NCBI GenBank assembly: GCA_024235415.1
Contig: JACKML010000007.1
Coordinates: 136,843 to 200,842 of the forward strand
Direction: 5' to 3'
Length of the DNA stretch: 64,000 nt
Source: Chromatiaceae bacterium
Lineage (GTDB): Bacteria > Pseudomonadota > Gammaproteobacteria > Chromatiales > Chromatiaceae
Each line of letters begins with the position of its first letter. Within the stretch, counting starts at the first letter, position 1. Shown piece after piece: positions 37,264-47,745 of this stretch. Made by a program: the position numbers and the translations under genes. Below the pieces are notes generated by a model, which saw only the letters and a program-made list of their open reading frames with translations, did not search any database and was not told the DNA's origin.

Positions 37264-38678
37264 CAGTGTTTACCTGCGATGTGTTTGTCGTATTCACGCT
37301 GCAGCGCCCGCGACATCACGATACGGCCGTCCTGTACATAGGCCTCGTGGTTGGCGACCACCTGCTCCGGGTCGTAACGGTAGTTGACCATCACCCCGTG
37401 CGACTGTGCCTGGCCTTTTTGCGAGGCATCCGCACCGGGATTGATCCGCTCCAGGATGGCGCCGTTGGCCAGATGAAATCCCGCGACCGGGTCGAAGCAT
37501 TGTCTGGCGCTCTGCTTGATTTCCGCAAGATACAACAGCGCAAGGCGGGCCAGGGGCGCAGCCAACGCTGCCTGTTGCGCACCGTCGGTTTGGTGTAGCA
37601 ACACACGCATGGCCTCGCTGGGGTTGGCCAGGCCACTGAGCGACTGCAGTACCGCCTGGTGTTCGGCCAGCACCTTGTCGAGCACATCCGTCGGCCACCC
37701 CGCAACCTCGCCGCCGAGCAGCATCTCCAGCCCCTCGGCGAGGCGTGGCATCGGCGAAAGGGTGACGAAGTGTTTCAGCTGCGGCAGCTCGTCGCCCAGC
37801 TCGCTGAGTACCTGCTTGAGCAGGAAATTGCCGAAGCTGATGCCGCGCAGTCCCTTGAGCGCGTTGTTGATCGAATAGAACATCGCGGTATCGGCAGCGT
37901 AGGGATCGGTGACCGGCGCCTGCGGGTCGATCAACGGTGCGATCCTGGTAGCGACCTGCCTGGTCAATGCCACCTCGACGAAAATCAGTGGCTCATCGGG
38001 CAGCGCCGGGTGAAAAAAACCATAGCAGCGACGGTCGGCGGCGAGACGGCGCCGTATGTCGTCCCAGCCTTTGATCGGATGCACCGATTCGTAACGCATG
38101 AGCTTTTCCAGCACCACCGCCGGGCTGTGCCAGTCGATGCGCTGCAGGCGCAGAAATCCCCGGTTGAACCATGACGACAGCAGGTGCCGGAAGTCGGCGT
38201 CGACACTGCTGAGCAATGGCTGCTCCTGCAGCCGATCGATCAGCTGCGCACGCATCCCGACCAGGCTGGCGGTACCCAGCGGTGCCATGTTGAGGCGACG
38301 GAACAACTCCTGTCGCGGTGGCTCCACTGCGTGGAGCAGCTGAACCAGGGTGTCGGGCCGGTCGTTGTGAAAGGCGGCCACGGCCGCACCGATGCGCTCG
38401 GGATCAGGGCCGAACTGCTCGGCCAGGGCGATGAAGAAGTCTGTCCTGGCTGGCTGATCGAGCAGCTCGAAACGCTGCAGGATCTCGCGCGCCAGTGCGA
38501 CGTTGGTGGCCTCGCCACGCCCCGCGATCAGACGCTGGCAAAGGCTGGTCAGCGAATCCTGTGCGGCATCGTCGCGCAGCCCGAGCAGCTCGCGGCCGCG
38601 GTCGGCAACCGTGTTGAGGATGCGCTCCAGCCAGGTCACGCCCGGCACCGACTTGTCCGCTCTATCGCATCTGAGCAC
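37263..38678 (-). CDS. matA: Malonyl-CoA decarboxylase
   Basis: About 471 residues (first codon GTG 38678; alternatives at GTG 38648 or 38639). The enzyme converts malonyl-CoA to acetyl-CoA and CO2. Family landmarks are the helical N-terminal domain, VHPIKGWDDIRRRL, CYGFFHPALPDEPLIFVEVAL, AMFYSINNALKGLRGISFGNFL, FVTLSPMPRL and the C-terminal VMVNYRYDPEQV. It lies 12 bases after the TRAP large-permease gene. Confidence 0.94.
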   Translation of the reverse strand: MLRCDRADKSVPGVTWLERILNTVADRGRELLGLRDDAAQDSLTSLCQRLIAGRGEATNVALAREILQRFELLDQPARTDFFIALAEQFGPDPERIGAAVAAFHNDRPDTLVQLLHAVEPPRQELFRRLNMAPLGTASLVGMRAQLIDRLQEQPLLSSVDADFRHLLSSWFNRGFLRLQRIDWHSPAVVLEKLMRYESVHPIKGWDDIRRRLAADRRCYGFFHPALPDEPLIFVEVALTRQVATRIAPLIDPQAPVTDPYAADTAMFYSINNALKGLRGISFGNFLLKQVLSELGDELPQLKHFVTLSPMPRLAEGLEMLLGGEVAGWPTDVLDKVLAEHQAVLQSLSGLANPSEAMRVLLHQTDGAQQAALAAPLARLALLYLAEIKQSARQCFDPVAGFHLANGAILERINPGADASQKGQAQSHGVMVNYRYDPEQVVANHEAYVQDGRIVMSRALQREYDKHIAGKH

Positions 38679-38690
38679 ATACCAGCTTCT

Positions 38691-40007
38691 TCAGCGCACC
38701 GGCCCCATCAGGTAGTCGGGCAGCCAGGTCGCGATCTGCGGAAACAGCGTGATCAGCACTATGCCGAGCACCAGACACAACATGAAAGGCAACGCGCCCC
38801 ACAGCACGGTCTTGAGATCCACGTCCTTGACGATGCCGTTGATCACATACAGGTTGAGACCGACCGGCGGTGTGATCAGGCCGATCTCCATGTTCAGGGT
38901 CAGGATCACACCGAACCAGATCGGATCGAAACCGGACTGGATAATGATCGGCACGATGGTGGGCGCCGTCATCAGGATCACCGCGACCGGCGGCAGGAAG
39001 AATCCGGCGACCAGCAGGAACACGTTGATGTAGAACAGCAGCACCCACTTGTTCACGTCCAGCGCCGCGATCCATTCGGCGATCCCCTGCGTGATGTACA
39101 GGCTCGACATCATGTAGCTGAACAGTCCGGCCATGCCAATGATCATCATCAGCATCACCGACTCGCGGGTCGCGCTGCGCACAATCTCCCACAGCTTCGC
39201 CGGCTGCCAGACACGGTAGATGATCACCACCAGCAGGATGCACACCATCGCACCGACGCCGGACGCCTCGGACGGCGTGGCAACGCCGCCGTAAAGGGCC
39301 CACAGCACCATCACGATCAGCGCCAGGAACGGCAGGATCTTGGGCAGGATGACCAGCTTTTCGCGCAGCGTGAAGTGCTTGTCGGCCTCGACGAAGTTGT
39401 AACCCTTGCTGTAGGCATAGAACCACGACCACGCCATGAACAGCAGCATCAGCATGATCCCCGGGATCAGGCCCGCCATGAACAGGCGACCGATCGAAGT
39501 CTCGGTGGCGATGCCGTAGACGATCATCGTGATCGACGGCGGGATCAGGATCCCGAGGGTGCCGCCGGCGGCGATCGCACCGGTCGCCAGGCTGGCCGGG
39601 TAGCCGCGCTGGCGCATCTCGGGGATGCCCATCTTGCCGATCGCGGCGCAGGTGGCCGGCGACGAGCCGGTCAGCGCGGCAAACACGCCGCAGGCGCCGA
39701 TGTTGGAGATCAGCAGGCCGCCGGGCACACGGTACAGCCAGCGGTCCAGTGCCTCGTACAGGTCACTGCCCGCGCGCGAGGCGGCGATCGCCGAGCCCAT
39801 CAGCAGAAACATCGGGATCGACAGCAGGGCGAATTCGTCGAGCGCACCAAACAGGGTCTCGGCCGCCACCTCGAAGGCACCGATGCCGTCCTCGATGAAC
39901 AGAAACGCGATCGCGGTGAATCCCAGCGCGAACGCCACCGGCATTCCGCTGAGCAGCAGCATCACCAGCGCGACCGCGGCCAGGGAACCGAGAATCAACG
40001 GGTCCAT
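38691..40007 (-). CDS. TRAP transporter large permease (malonate-type)
   Basis: A 438-residue DctM-type permease with about 12 helices: LLSGMPVAFALGFTAIAFLF, LFILMG-like LLSIPMFLLMGSAIA, GAIAAGGTLGILIPPSITMIVYG and LNMEIGLITPPVGLNLYV are standard DctM signatures. Its start overlaps the end of dctQ by 1 base. With the small permease and binding protein it forms a TRAP system whose operon position predicts malonate as the substrate. Confidence 0.92.
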   Translation of the reverse strand: MDPLILGSLAAVALVMLLLSGMPVAFALGFTAIAFLFIEDGIGAFEVAAETLFGALDEFALLSIPMFLLMGSAIAASRAGSDLYEALDRWLYRVPGGLLISNIGACGVFAALTGSSPATCAAIGKMGIPEMRQRGYPASLATGAIAAGGTLGILIPPSITMIVYGIATETSIGRLFMAGLIPGIMLMLLFMAWSWFYAYSKGYNFVEADKHFTLREKLVILPKILPFLALIVMVLWALYGGVATPSEASGVGAMVCILLVVIIYRVWQPAKLWEIVRSATRESVMLMMIIGMAGLFSYMMSSLYITQGIAEWIAALDVNKWVLLFYINVFLLVAGFFLPPVAVILMTAPTIVPIIIQSGFDPIWFGVILTLNMEIGLITPPVGLNLYVINGIVKDVDLKTVLWGALPFMLCLVLGIVLITLFPQIATWLPDYLMGPVR

Positions 40008-40531
40008 CAGGCCGCCTCCGCATTGCTGTCGACGATACCGAACGGTGGCTCACGTCCGCTGACCAGACACAGGACGTCGGCCAGGTACTGCAGGCTGATC
40101 GCCGCGAAGCCTACTGGCATTGCCAGGTAGACCTTCCATAACTTGGGCGCCCAGATCGTGTCCGAGCTCCAGCCACCCTCCCAGGCCTCGTACCAGAACG
40201 TGAAGCTGTAGTAGGTCAACAGCAGACACAGCGCCGTGGAGGAGCCGTACGCGAGCAGTGCCAGGATGAAGCGGCTGCGCTGCCCCAACGCCAAAGGCAC
40301 CAGTTCGACGTTTACGTGGCCGCGCGTCAGCAGCACGTAAGGCGCGCCGAGAAAGGTCGAGGCGATGAGGGCGAAAGTGACGAATTCAGTCTGCCAGTGG
40401 GTCGACTCGTTAAGGCCGTAACGCATGATCACCATCTGGCAGACGATGATCACGGCGACGACCAGCAGCACGGCGGCCACGACCCCAAGGAGTCGGGAGA
40501 GCGCATCGGCGAGGCGGATGAATGCATTCAT
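40007..40531 (-). CDS. TRAP transporter small permease
   Basis: A 174-residue DctQ-type protein with four helices; the core reads VCQMVIMRYGLNESTHWQTEF. The start ATG 40531 has an AGAGGATCCGCG leader; the longer frame upstream is noncoding repeat. It couples the large permease to the periplasmic binding protein. Confidence 0.9.
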   Translation of the reverse strand: MNAFIRLADALSRLLGVVAAVLLVVAVIIVCQMVIMRYGLNESTHWQTEFVTFALIASTFLGAPYVLLTRGHVNVELVPLALGQRSRFILALLAYGSSTALCLLLTYYSFTFWYEAWEGGWSSDTIWAPKLWKVYLAMPVGFAAISLQYLADVLCLVSGREPPFGIVDSNAEAA

Positions 40532-40542
40532 CGCGGATCCTC

Positions 40543-40640
40543 TAACGTGAAACTCGCGAAGCGGGCTTTGTGTCGTTCGCCCTCCGCAGGGTGCTGTAAA
40601 CGCCCCCTCTCCCATCCGGGAGAGGGTCGGGGTGAGGGGA
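40543..40640. repeat. Dispersed noncoding repeat, copy A (REP-like core)
   Basis: Begins TAACGTGAAA-c-TCGCG and ends with the palindromic core CCCTCTCCC-atcc-GGGAGAGGG followed by tcGGGGTGAGGGG. A shorter copy with the same two ends lies at 50731-50803. It occupies most of the 327-base gap between the TRAP binding-protein and small-permease genes, which otherwise contains only a further palindrome at 40674-40709. Confidence 0.65.
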
Positions 40641-40673
40641 TTTGAATGGTCAACACCATGGATCTATAAAACT

Positions 40674-40709
40674 CCCTCATCCCGGCCTTCTCCCGGTGGG
40701 AGAAGAAGA
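40674..40709. repeat. REP-like palindrome, inverted orientation
   Basis: CCCTCATCCCGGCC followed by CTTCTCCC-ggt-GGGAGAAG: the same palindromic core as copy A in opposite orientation, forming a head-to-head pair with it 33 bases away. Paired inverted REPs of this type are often found inside operons and can affect mRNA stability. Confidence 0.55.
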
Positions 40710-40858
40710 CACGCTTGTCTCGCCCCCTCCAGAGGCAGAGAGCGACGCGGCCATGGCCGTCTGGCTGAAGTGGGTCACCAAGGCATGCCATCGGCATCGA
40801 AAGACAACACCGCCACGTCGTGTTCGGCGAGGCGCAGCGCGCCTCGCGTCTCCCCTGC

Positions 40859-41866
40859 CTACTCGACACTCAACGCCAGGTCTAGCAGCTCCTTGCCACC
40901 TTTGACCTCGTCGGCAAACGCCTTGTAGCTGGAGACATCGGCGATCTTGCGCCACATCGCCGCCTGTTCCGCGGTCATCTCGACGACCTTCACGCCAGCA
41001 TTTTTGTACGCCTCCACCAGCTTCTTGTCGGCATCGATCGACGCCGTGTAGGCGTATTCCTCGGCCATCGCGCCGGCCTTCATCAACTCCGCCTGCTGTT
41101 GCGGGCTCAGCTTCTCGAAGCTCGACTTGGCCATCAGGATCGGCTCGTACATCACCCACAGCGCATTGGCGCCCGGCGCAGTCAGGCATTTGACCTGCTC
41201 ATAGATGCGGTAGGACACCAGAGACGACGACGAGGTGATGGCGCCGTCGAGCACGCCGGTCTGCAGGCCGGAGTAGATCTCCGAGGACGGCATCGAGGTG
41301 ATCGACGCGCCGGCCGCCTGCAGCATCTGCTCGAAGGCCTTGCCGGCAGCACGGAACTTCATACCCTTGACGTCATCGGGGACCACACTGCATTCCTTGG
41401 TCGAGACGAAACCGCCGGCCAGCCAGGTGTCGGCAAGCACCAGCACGCCTTCGTCTTCCATGATCTTCTTGATCCGCTGCATGAACTCGGACTTGTTCAG
41501 GCGCCGTGCGTGATCGTGGTTCTTCACCAGGCCCGGCATCAGGGTCAGATTGAATTCGGGATGACGACCGCCGGCATAGGACAACGGAAACGCGGTCATA
41601 TCCAGCTTGCCCTTGGTCATCGCGCCCCATTGCTCCTTGGGCTTGAACAGCGATTTGCCCGGGTACACCTTGATCTCGACCCCGGTATTGGCCTCCTGCA
41701 TGTGGCGCGCAATCATCTGCACCATTTCGTCACGCACGTCGCCCTTGCCGCCGGGCCACTGGTGCGAGGCCTTCCATTCGACGTCGGCCGCCTGAACGGC
41801 ACCGACGCTCAATGCCATGCCGAGCGCTGCCGCCACCATCGGGCCGGTTTTGCGGAAATTCTTCAT
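40859..41866 (-). CDS. TRAP transporter substrate-binding protein (malonate-type)
   Basis: A 335-residue DctP-type periplasmic protein with a Sec signal (MKNFRKTGPMVAAALGMALS, cleavage after VQAA). The mature domain shows WKASHQWPGGKG, GGRHPEFNLTLMPGL, MKFRAAGKAFEQML with the carboxylate-binding arginine, and MPSSEIYSGLQTGVLDGAI. The start ATG has a strong GGAGGAGAGACA ribosome-binding site. It heads the transporter-catabolic operon, 86 bases after the GntR gene. Confidence 0.92.
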   Translation of the reverse strand: MKNFRKTGPMVAAALGMALSVGAVQAADVEWKASHQWPGGKGDVRDEMVQMIARHMQEANTGVEIKVYPGKSLFKPKEQWGAMTKGKLDMTAFPLSYAGGRHPEFNLTLMPGLVKNHDHARRLNKSEFMQRIKKIMEDEGVLVLADTWLAGGFVSTKECSVVPDDVKGMKFRAAGKAFEQMLQAAGASITSMPSSEIYSGLQTGVLDGAITSSSSLVSYRIYEQVKCLTAPGANALWVMYEPILMAKSSFEKLSPQQQAELMKAGAMAEEYAYTASIDADKKLVEAYKNAGVKVVEMTAEQAAMWRKIADVSSYKAFADEVKGGKELLDLALSVE

Positions 41867-41952
41867 TGTCTCTCCTCCTGTCACTGTTGTTGGATCGCCC
41901 GCATCACTGCCTGATTTTTTTCGATTGCGGAGCGTTGCCCCCTCACCCGGGG

Positions 41953-42621
41953 TCATTCGGTCTGGTTTGATTCGGTAGTGGGTTCCTGCAGTGCCTGCTG
42001 CTGCCGGCACAAGTGGCGCTCCATCGCCTGCTGCGCCTTCAGCGGATCGTGCTGGCGAAAGGCCTCCATGATCTGCCGGTGCTCGTCGAGCGAGTGTGCG
42101 AGACGACCCGGCACCGTCAGCTGCTTTTGCCGGGCCAGTTGCAGCACGCCGCGCAATTCACCCGTGATGCGTTGCAGCCAGCGGTTGCCGGAGAGTTCCT
42201 GGACCGCGCTGTGAAACACATGGTTCTCGTCGAAGTAACGATGGACCTCGTTGGCCGCCGCTGCCTTCTCCAGCTGTGCGTGCACGCGTTCGAGGTCACG
42301 CAGCTGCCTGGGCGTGCAGTTTTCGACAGCGAGGCGCGCACACAACCCCTCGAGCGCCGCCATGACCGGAAACAGCTGGTTGAGGCCGTCACCGTCCAGT
42401 GTCTTCACATAGCAGCCGCGGCGTGGAACCAGCTCGACCAGGGACTCTGCGTGCAGCACCTTAAGCGCCTCGCGCAACGGGGTGCGGCTGATGCCCAGTT
42501 CTTCGCACAGCGCCTTTTCGTCGATCCACTCACCCGACCGCAGCGCCTGCGAATGGATCCGCTCACGCAGCCGGTCGGCCACCTCCAGGTAAAGCGGCTT
42601 CTGGTCGATTGCTTTACCCAT
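41953..42621 (-). CDS. GntR-family regulator (FadR/FCD type) of the malonate operon
   Basis: A 222-residue regulator: winged helix at residues 10-75 (YLEVADRLRERIHSQAL, ISRTPLREALKVLHAE) and an FCD ligand domain with metal-site residues (ELSGNRWLQRI, HSLDEHRQIMEAFRQHD). It lies upstream of and co-directional with the malonate genes, as MatR does in rhizobial mat clusters. The 140-base region upstream is AT-rich and probably carries its promoter, but I see no clear operator. Confidence 0.88.
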   Translation of the reverse strand: MGKAIDQKPLYLEVADRLRERIHSQALRSGEWIDEKALCEELGISRTPLREALKVLHAESLVELVPRRGCYVKTLDGDGLNQLFPVMAALEGLCARLAVENCTPRQLRDLERVHAQLEKAAAANEVHRYFDENHVFHSAVQELSGNRWLQRITGELRGVLQLARQKQLTVPGRLAHSLDEHRQIMEAFRQHDPLKAQQAMERHLCRQQQALQEPTTESNQTE

Positions 42622-42761
42622 CGGCGCCCTGATTCGATAAACGTGGTATTGAGCCTAGTCGAAAATAATTCATAATTACAAATGCAAAATAACCACGCGA
42701 AGCGACGGGTAAAAAAGTGGGCACTGGCGACCACGCGACATACCGGGCCGACGGCATGCCG

Positions 42762-43256
42762 CTACAACACCGCCATCACGGCATCGTAGTCCGGCTCCTG
42801 CGCGATCTCGGGGACCAGTTCGCGGTGTATCACCCTGCCGTCCCCAGCGATGACCACGACCGCGCGTGCCAGCAGGCCACCGAGCCGCCCTCGGCCATGT
42901 ACACGCCGTAGTCGAGGCCGAAGCCGGGTGCGCGATAGACCGACGCCGTCTCCACGTTGGCGATGCCCTCGGCACCGCAGAAGCGGCTGAGCGCGAATGG
43001 CAGGTCCGCGGACACACAAAGTACATGGGTATTGGGCATCGACGCCGCACGTTCGTTGAACTGCCGTACCGACTTGGCACAGGTCGGGGTGTCGATGCTC
43101 GGAAGATGTTCAGCACCAGTCGCGAACCGGCATAGTCGGCGAGCGTCACCGGACTGAGATCGGCCCGACGCAACGAAAATCCGGCGCCGCGGCGCCAACT
43201 GCCGGCAGTTCGCCGCTGGTCTCGACGATTTCGCCCCTGGAAGAGATTCTGGCCAT
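42762..43256 (-). pseudogene. tpx: Thiol peroxidase, three single-base frameshifts
   Basis: Full-length Tpx homology (2-Cys peroxiredoxin) is present but spread over three frames: MARISSRGEIVETSGELP...APDF, then RRADLSPVTLADYAGSRLVLNIF, then PSIDTPTCAKSVRQFN (peroxidatic Cys) to SRFCGAEG (resolving Cys) and YMAEGG, then GLLARAVVVIAGDGRV to EIAQEPDYDAVMAVL. Each break is explained by loss of one base in a short run: a T in the TTTT after GA, a C in TTCC-GAGC, and a G or C in GGGCGGC. Losses add up to three, so the gene span stays near normal length. Either a true pseudogene or an assembly error. Confidence 0.85.
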
Positions 43257-43481
43257 GTGCTGCCCTCTGGTGGTTGGCTGATGAGGTTCCGCCTGGAAAT
43301 GTAGTTGGGGCGGCGGCGGTTGTCCGGGACCCGTGGCCGCTGGCACAGCGGATGCGGCGGCGGTTCGCCCGCCCCGGACACGCCGGCGCAGAAAGCGCCT
43401 ACTATTTAAGCTCGCCCACGCAAGCAACGGCCTCGGCGGCGTTGTGAGGACCATCATCCCGATTCGACAGAGGGCCCCCGC

Positions 43482-44981
<1,500 letters not shown>

Positions 44982-44992
44982 GGAGGCCCACG

Positions 44993-45394
44993 ATGCCCAC
45001 CGTGTCCGTCAGCGTCAGCCAACTCGATCATTCGGCCTCGCACGCGGTAGCGCGCGGCCACGCGCTCACGATGGACCGGCCCGAGGCCAAGGGTGGGCAG
45101 AACAAGGGACCAATGGGCGGCGAGGCGATGCTGATGGGGCTCGGCGGCTGCTTCATGAGCAACCTGCTCGCCGCCGCCGTGGCACGCAACGTGGCACTGT
45201 CCGCTGCGAAAGTGGAGATCGAGGGTGATCTGGCCGAGGCACCGCCGCGCTATACCGCGATCCGGATGCGCGTGAGCGCGGGCTGTGAGCCGGCGGACCA
45301 GATGCAGAAACTGGTGACGATCGCCGAGCGCGGCTGCATCGTCGCCAATACCTTGCGCGGCGCCGTCGACCTGACGGTCGAGTGTATCGGCTGA
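44993..45394 (+). CDS. OsmC family protein
   Basis: A 133-residue OsmC-like protein: GGEAMLMGLGGCFMSNLLAAA carries the first cysteine and RGCIVANTLRGAVDLTV the second, so the peroxide-reducing Cys pair is present. Members reduce organic hydroperoxides. With a broken tpx nearby it may cover part of that role. It starts with a GGAGGCCCACG site directly after mmsA. Confidence 0.88.
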   Translation: MPTVSVSVSQLDHSASHAVARGHALTMDRPEAKGGQNKGPMGGEAMLMGLGGCFMSNLLAAAVARNVALSAAKVEIEGDLAEAPPRYTAIRMRVSAGCEPADQMQKLVTIAERGCIVANTLRGAVDLTVECIG

Positions 45395-45575
45395 TGGGCG
45401 CACGCCGGCGCGGCATTGGGGATGCTGGTCTGATTAATGCTATAGGGGTACCTGCGTCGGTCGGCACGAAACGCGACAGACCGGTGCGGTGAACCGCCGT
45501 AGAAAGACAACGCCGCGGAGAAATGCGGCTCGATGAGCGCCCGCGGCGATGACTCATCGGGCCAAAATGGGGTAG

Positions 45576-45600
45576 ATGGTGCGTCAAATTGTCGCACCAT
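45576..45600. promoter_or_regulatory. Hairpin in the leader of TRAP operon 2
   Basis: Perfect arms ATGGTGCG and CGCACCAT separated by nine bases, TCAAATTGT. It is 234 bases before the binding-protein start. It could be an operator or an RNA hairpin; no T-run follows. Confidence 0.35.
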
Positions 45601-45731
45601 TCCGGTGGAGCCTATCGGTCCGCCGCGTGGTGACTGCAGGTATTCGAACACATGACGAGCCTGCGCGCCGCACGTCGGTCATCGGCCACCATGGGCATCT
45701 GCAGGGTTTGAGTGGCAGATCATCACGGGCT

Positions 45732-45751
45732 ATGTTGTCGCTGGCGACAAC
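45732..45751. promoter_or_regulatory. Perfect operator-like palindrome before TRAP operon 2
   Basis: TGTTGTCG-CTGG-CGACAACA, perfect 8-base arms, 83 bases upstream of the start codon. The TTGTC...GACAA form resembles GntR or IclR family operators. No regulator gene is adjacent, so the cognate protein would be encoded elsewhere. Confidence 0.55.
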
Positions 45752-45833
45752 ACAATAGAAGCTGCTGTATCGGTGGTCCCGGTGCACTGGGGCGGGCATG
45801 CGGCAGCAATAACACAAGAACTGGAGGAATCCG

Positions 45834-47003
45834 ATGAGTGAAACGAAACAGGGCACCGCGTCCGAGAACGGGGCTGCCGACGAATCCAACAGCAGGCGCA
45901 AGTTTCTCAAGGGCAGCCTGGCAGCCGCCGCCGGTGTCACGACCGGTATCCTCGGTGCCCCGGCTGTGGTCACCGCTGCCGCACCCAAGGTCATCAAGAT
46001 GCAGACCTCGTGGCCGTCGTCCGATATCTGGATGGACTTCGCCCGCCAGTACACCGACCGTGTGGAGAAGATGTCGGGCGGTCGCCTGAAGATCGACCTG
46101 CTGCCGGCCGGTGCCGTGGTGAAGGCGTTCCAGGTGATGGACGCGGTCAGCGACGGCGTGCTCGACGCCGCACACTCGGTGCCGGTGTACTGGTACGGCA
46201 AGAACAAGGCCGCCTCGCTGTTCGGTACCGGCCCCGTGTTCGGTGGCAGCGCGACCACGATGCTGGCCTGGTTCAATGCCGGCGGTGGCCGTGAGCTGTA
46301 TCGCGAACTGACCCAGGACATCATGGGCCTGAACGTGGTCGGCCTGCTCGGCTTCCCGATGTTTGCGCAGCCGTTCGGCTGGTTCAAGGGCGAGGTCAAC
46401 ACCGCTGCCGATCTGAAGGGCTTCAAGTACCGTACCGTGGGCCTTGCGGCCGACCTGATGCAGAAGATGGGCATGAGCGTCGCGCAGCTGCCAGGTGGCG
46501 AGATCGTCCCGGCGATGGAGCGCGGCGTCATCGACGCGTTCGAGTTCAACAACCCGTCGTCAGACCGCCGTTTCGGCGCCCAGGACGTGGCCAAGAACTA
46601 CTACCTCTCCTCTTACCATCAGGCCAGCGAGAGCTTCGAGTTCCTGTTCAACAAGGACTTCTACAACGATCTCGACGAGGACCTGCGGGCGATCCTCGAG
46701 TACGCTGTCGAGGCCGCGAGTACCGCCAACACCGCGTCTGCAATGGACAACTACTCCAAGGACCTGTTGGAACTGCAGACCAAAGAGGGCGTGACCGTGC
46801 ACCGGACGTCGAAAGACATCCTGGATGCCGAGCTCAAGGCGTGGGATGAGATCATCCCGGACCTCGAGAAGGATGCATTCATGAAGAAGGTGCTCGACAG
46901 CCAGCGCGCCTGGGTCGACCGCGTCGTGTTCTATGAGCTGATGAACGCACCGGACTACGCCCTTGCCTATGACCACTACTTCCCGGGTAAGCTGAAGCTC
47001 TGA
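45834..47003 (+). CDS. TRAP substrate-binding protein, Tat-exported
   Basis: A 389-residue DctP-type protein of the alpha-keto acid/TakP-like branch. It has a twin-arginine signal (NSRRKFLKGSLAAAAGVTTG) and the mature domain begins KVIKMQTSWPSSDIWMDFA. The binding-site region includes FKYRTVGLAADLMQKMG and GGEIVPAMERGVIDAFEFNNPS, as in TakP. Tat export suggests folding before export, often seen in this subfamily. Substrate unknown, but 2-oxo or 2-hydroxy acids fit the family and neighbours. Confidence 0.9.
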   Translation: MSETKQGTASENGAADESNSRRKFLKGSLAAAAGVTTGILGAPAVVTAAAPKVIKMQTSWPSSDIWMDFARQYTDRVEKMSGGRLKIDLLPAGAVVKAFQVMDAVSDGVLDAAHSVPVYWYGKNKAASLFGTGPVFGGSATTMLAWFNAGGGRELYRELTQDIMGLNVVGLLGFPMFAQPFGWFKGEVNTAADLKGFKYRTVGLAADLMQKMGMSVAQLPGGEIVPAMERGVIDAFEFNNPSSDRRFGAQDVAKNYYLSSYHQASESFEFLFNKDFYNDLDEDLRAILEYAVEAASTANTASAMDNYSKDLLELQTKEGVTVHRTSKDILDAELKAWDEIIPDLEKDAFMKKVLDSQRAWVDRVVFYELMNAPDYALAYDHYFPGKLKL

Positions 47004-47097
47004 TCCACCGGGACGTCCGAACGCGCGCGGCGGTGCCATCCGGGTACCGTCGCGCGTCTTCCGACCAAGACCACAGATTGAATTCGAGGGAACGCAC

Positions 47098-47742
47098 ATG
47101 CTCGGCTATATAGAATTCGCCGACCGCCTGTCTGCCTGGTTCGGCAAGGCGTTCGCCTGGCTGATCATGGTCATGGCCATCGGCATCGGCTACGAGGTCG
47201 TGGTGCGCTACGGCTTCAACGCGCCGACGAGCTGGGCCTTCGATCTCTCGTACATCACCTACGGCACCCTGTTCATGATGGGCGGCGCCTATACGCTGTC
47301 GCGCGGCGGCCACGTGCGTGGCGACTTCATCTACCGGCTGTGGAAGCCGAGGACCCAGGCGCGGGTCGAACTGGCGCTGTATTTCCTGTTTTTCTTCCCC
47401 GGGATACTCGCGCTGATCATCTCCGGCTGGAAATACGCCGAGCGCTCCTGGCGCTACATGGAGGTCAGTGTCAACAGCCCCGCGGGGATACCGATCTTTC
47501 AGTTCAAGACAGTCATCGTCGCGGCCGGCGTCCTGATGCTGATCCAGGGCATCGCACAGGTGCTTCGCTGCATCATCTGCATCCGCACCGGCGAGTGGAT
47601 CGTCGCGGCCGAGGATATCGAGGAGACCGAGGTACAGCTGGCGAGGCAGCAGGGTGTGCCGCCCGGGCATTTCGCGTCGTCGACGGCGCGCGAGGATGGA
47701 CGAGGCCTCAAAGAAGAATACAAAGACGAGCTGGAGCGCTAA
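47098..47742 (+). CDS. TRAP small permease (system 2)
   Basis: A 214-residue DctQ protein with four helices; IGYEVVVRYGFNAPTSWAFDLSYI is the conserved core, written here as YEVVVRYGFNAPTSW. Its C-terminal 45 residues are a hydrophilic tail. It lies 94 bases after the binding-protein gene and 3 bases before the large-permease gene. Confidence 0.9.
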   Translation: MLGYIEFADRLSAWFGKAFAWLIMVMAIGIGYEVVVRYGFNAPTSWAFDLSYITYGTLFMMGGAYTLSRGGHVRGDFIYRLWKPRTQARVELALYFLFFFPGILALIISGWKYAERSWRYMEVSVNSPAGIPIFQFKTVIVAAGVLMLIQGIAQVLRCIICIRTGEWIVAAEDIEETEVQLARQQGVPPGHFASSTAREDGRGLKEEYKDELER

Positions 47743-47745
47743 GCC

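Larger units (their letters stand above)
45395..45833. other. 439-base intergenic region upstream of TRAP operon 2
   Basis: No convincing gene. It holds a TATAGG -10-like hexamer near 45440, the hairpin at 45576-45600 and the palindrome at 45732-45751, both described separately. A minus-strand frame starting at 45651 overlaps osmC and lacks any family signal. The downstream binding-protein gene has a clear GGAGGAATCCG ribosome-binding site at about 45821. Confidence 0.6.

Noticed and set aside
38184..40130. A 648-codon plus-strand open frame across matA and the TRAP large permease
   Set aside because: Antisense to two well-recognised genes; repetitive His/Gln/Asp composition and no start signals.
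45250..45651. A 133-codon minus-strand frame overlapping osmC
   Set aside because: It overlaps osmC by 145 bases, has no recognisable domain and no convincing ribosome-binding site.
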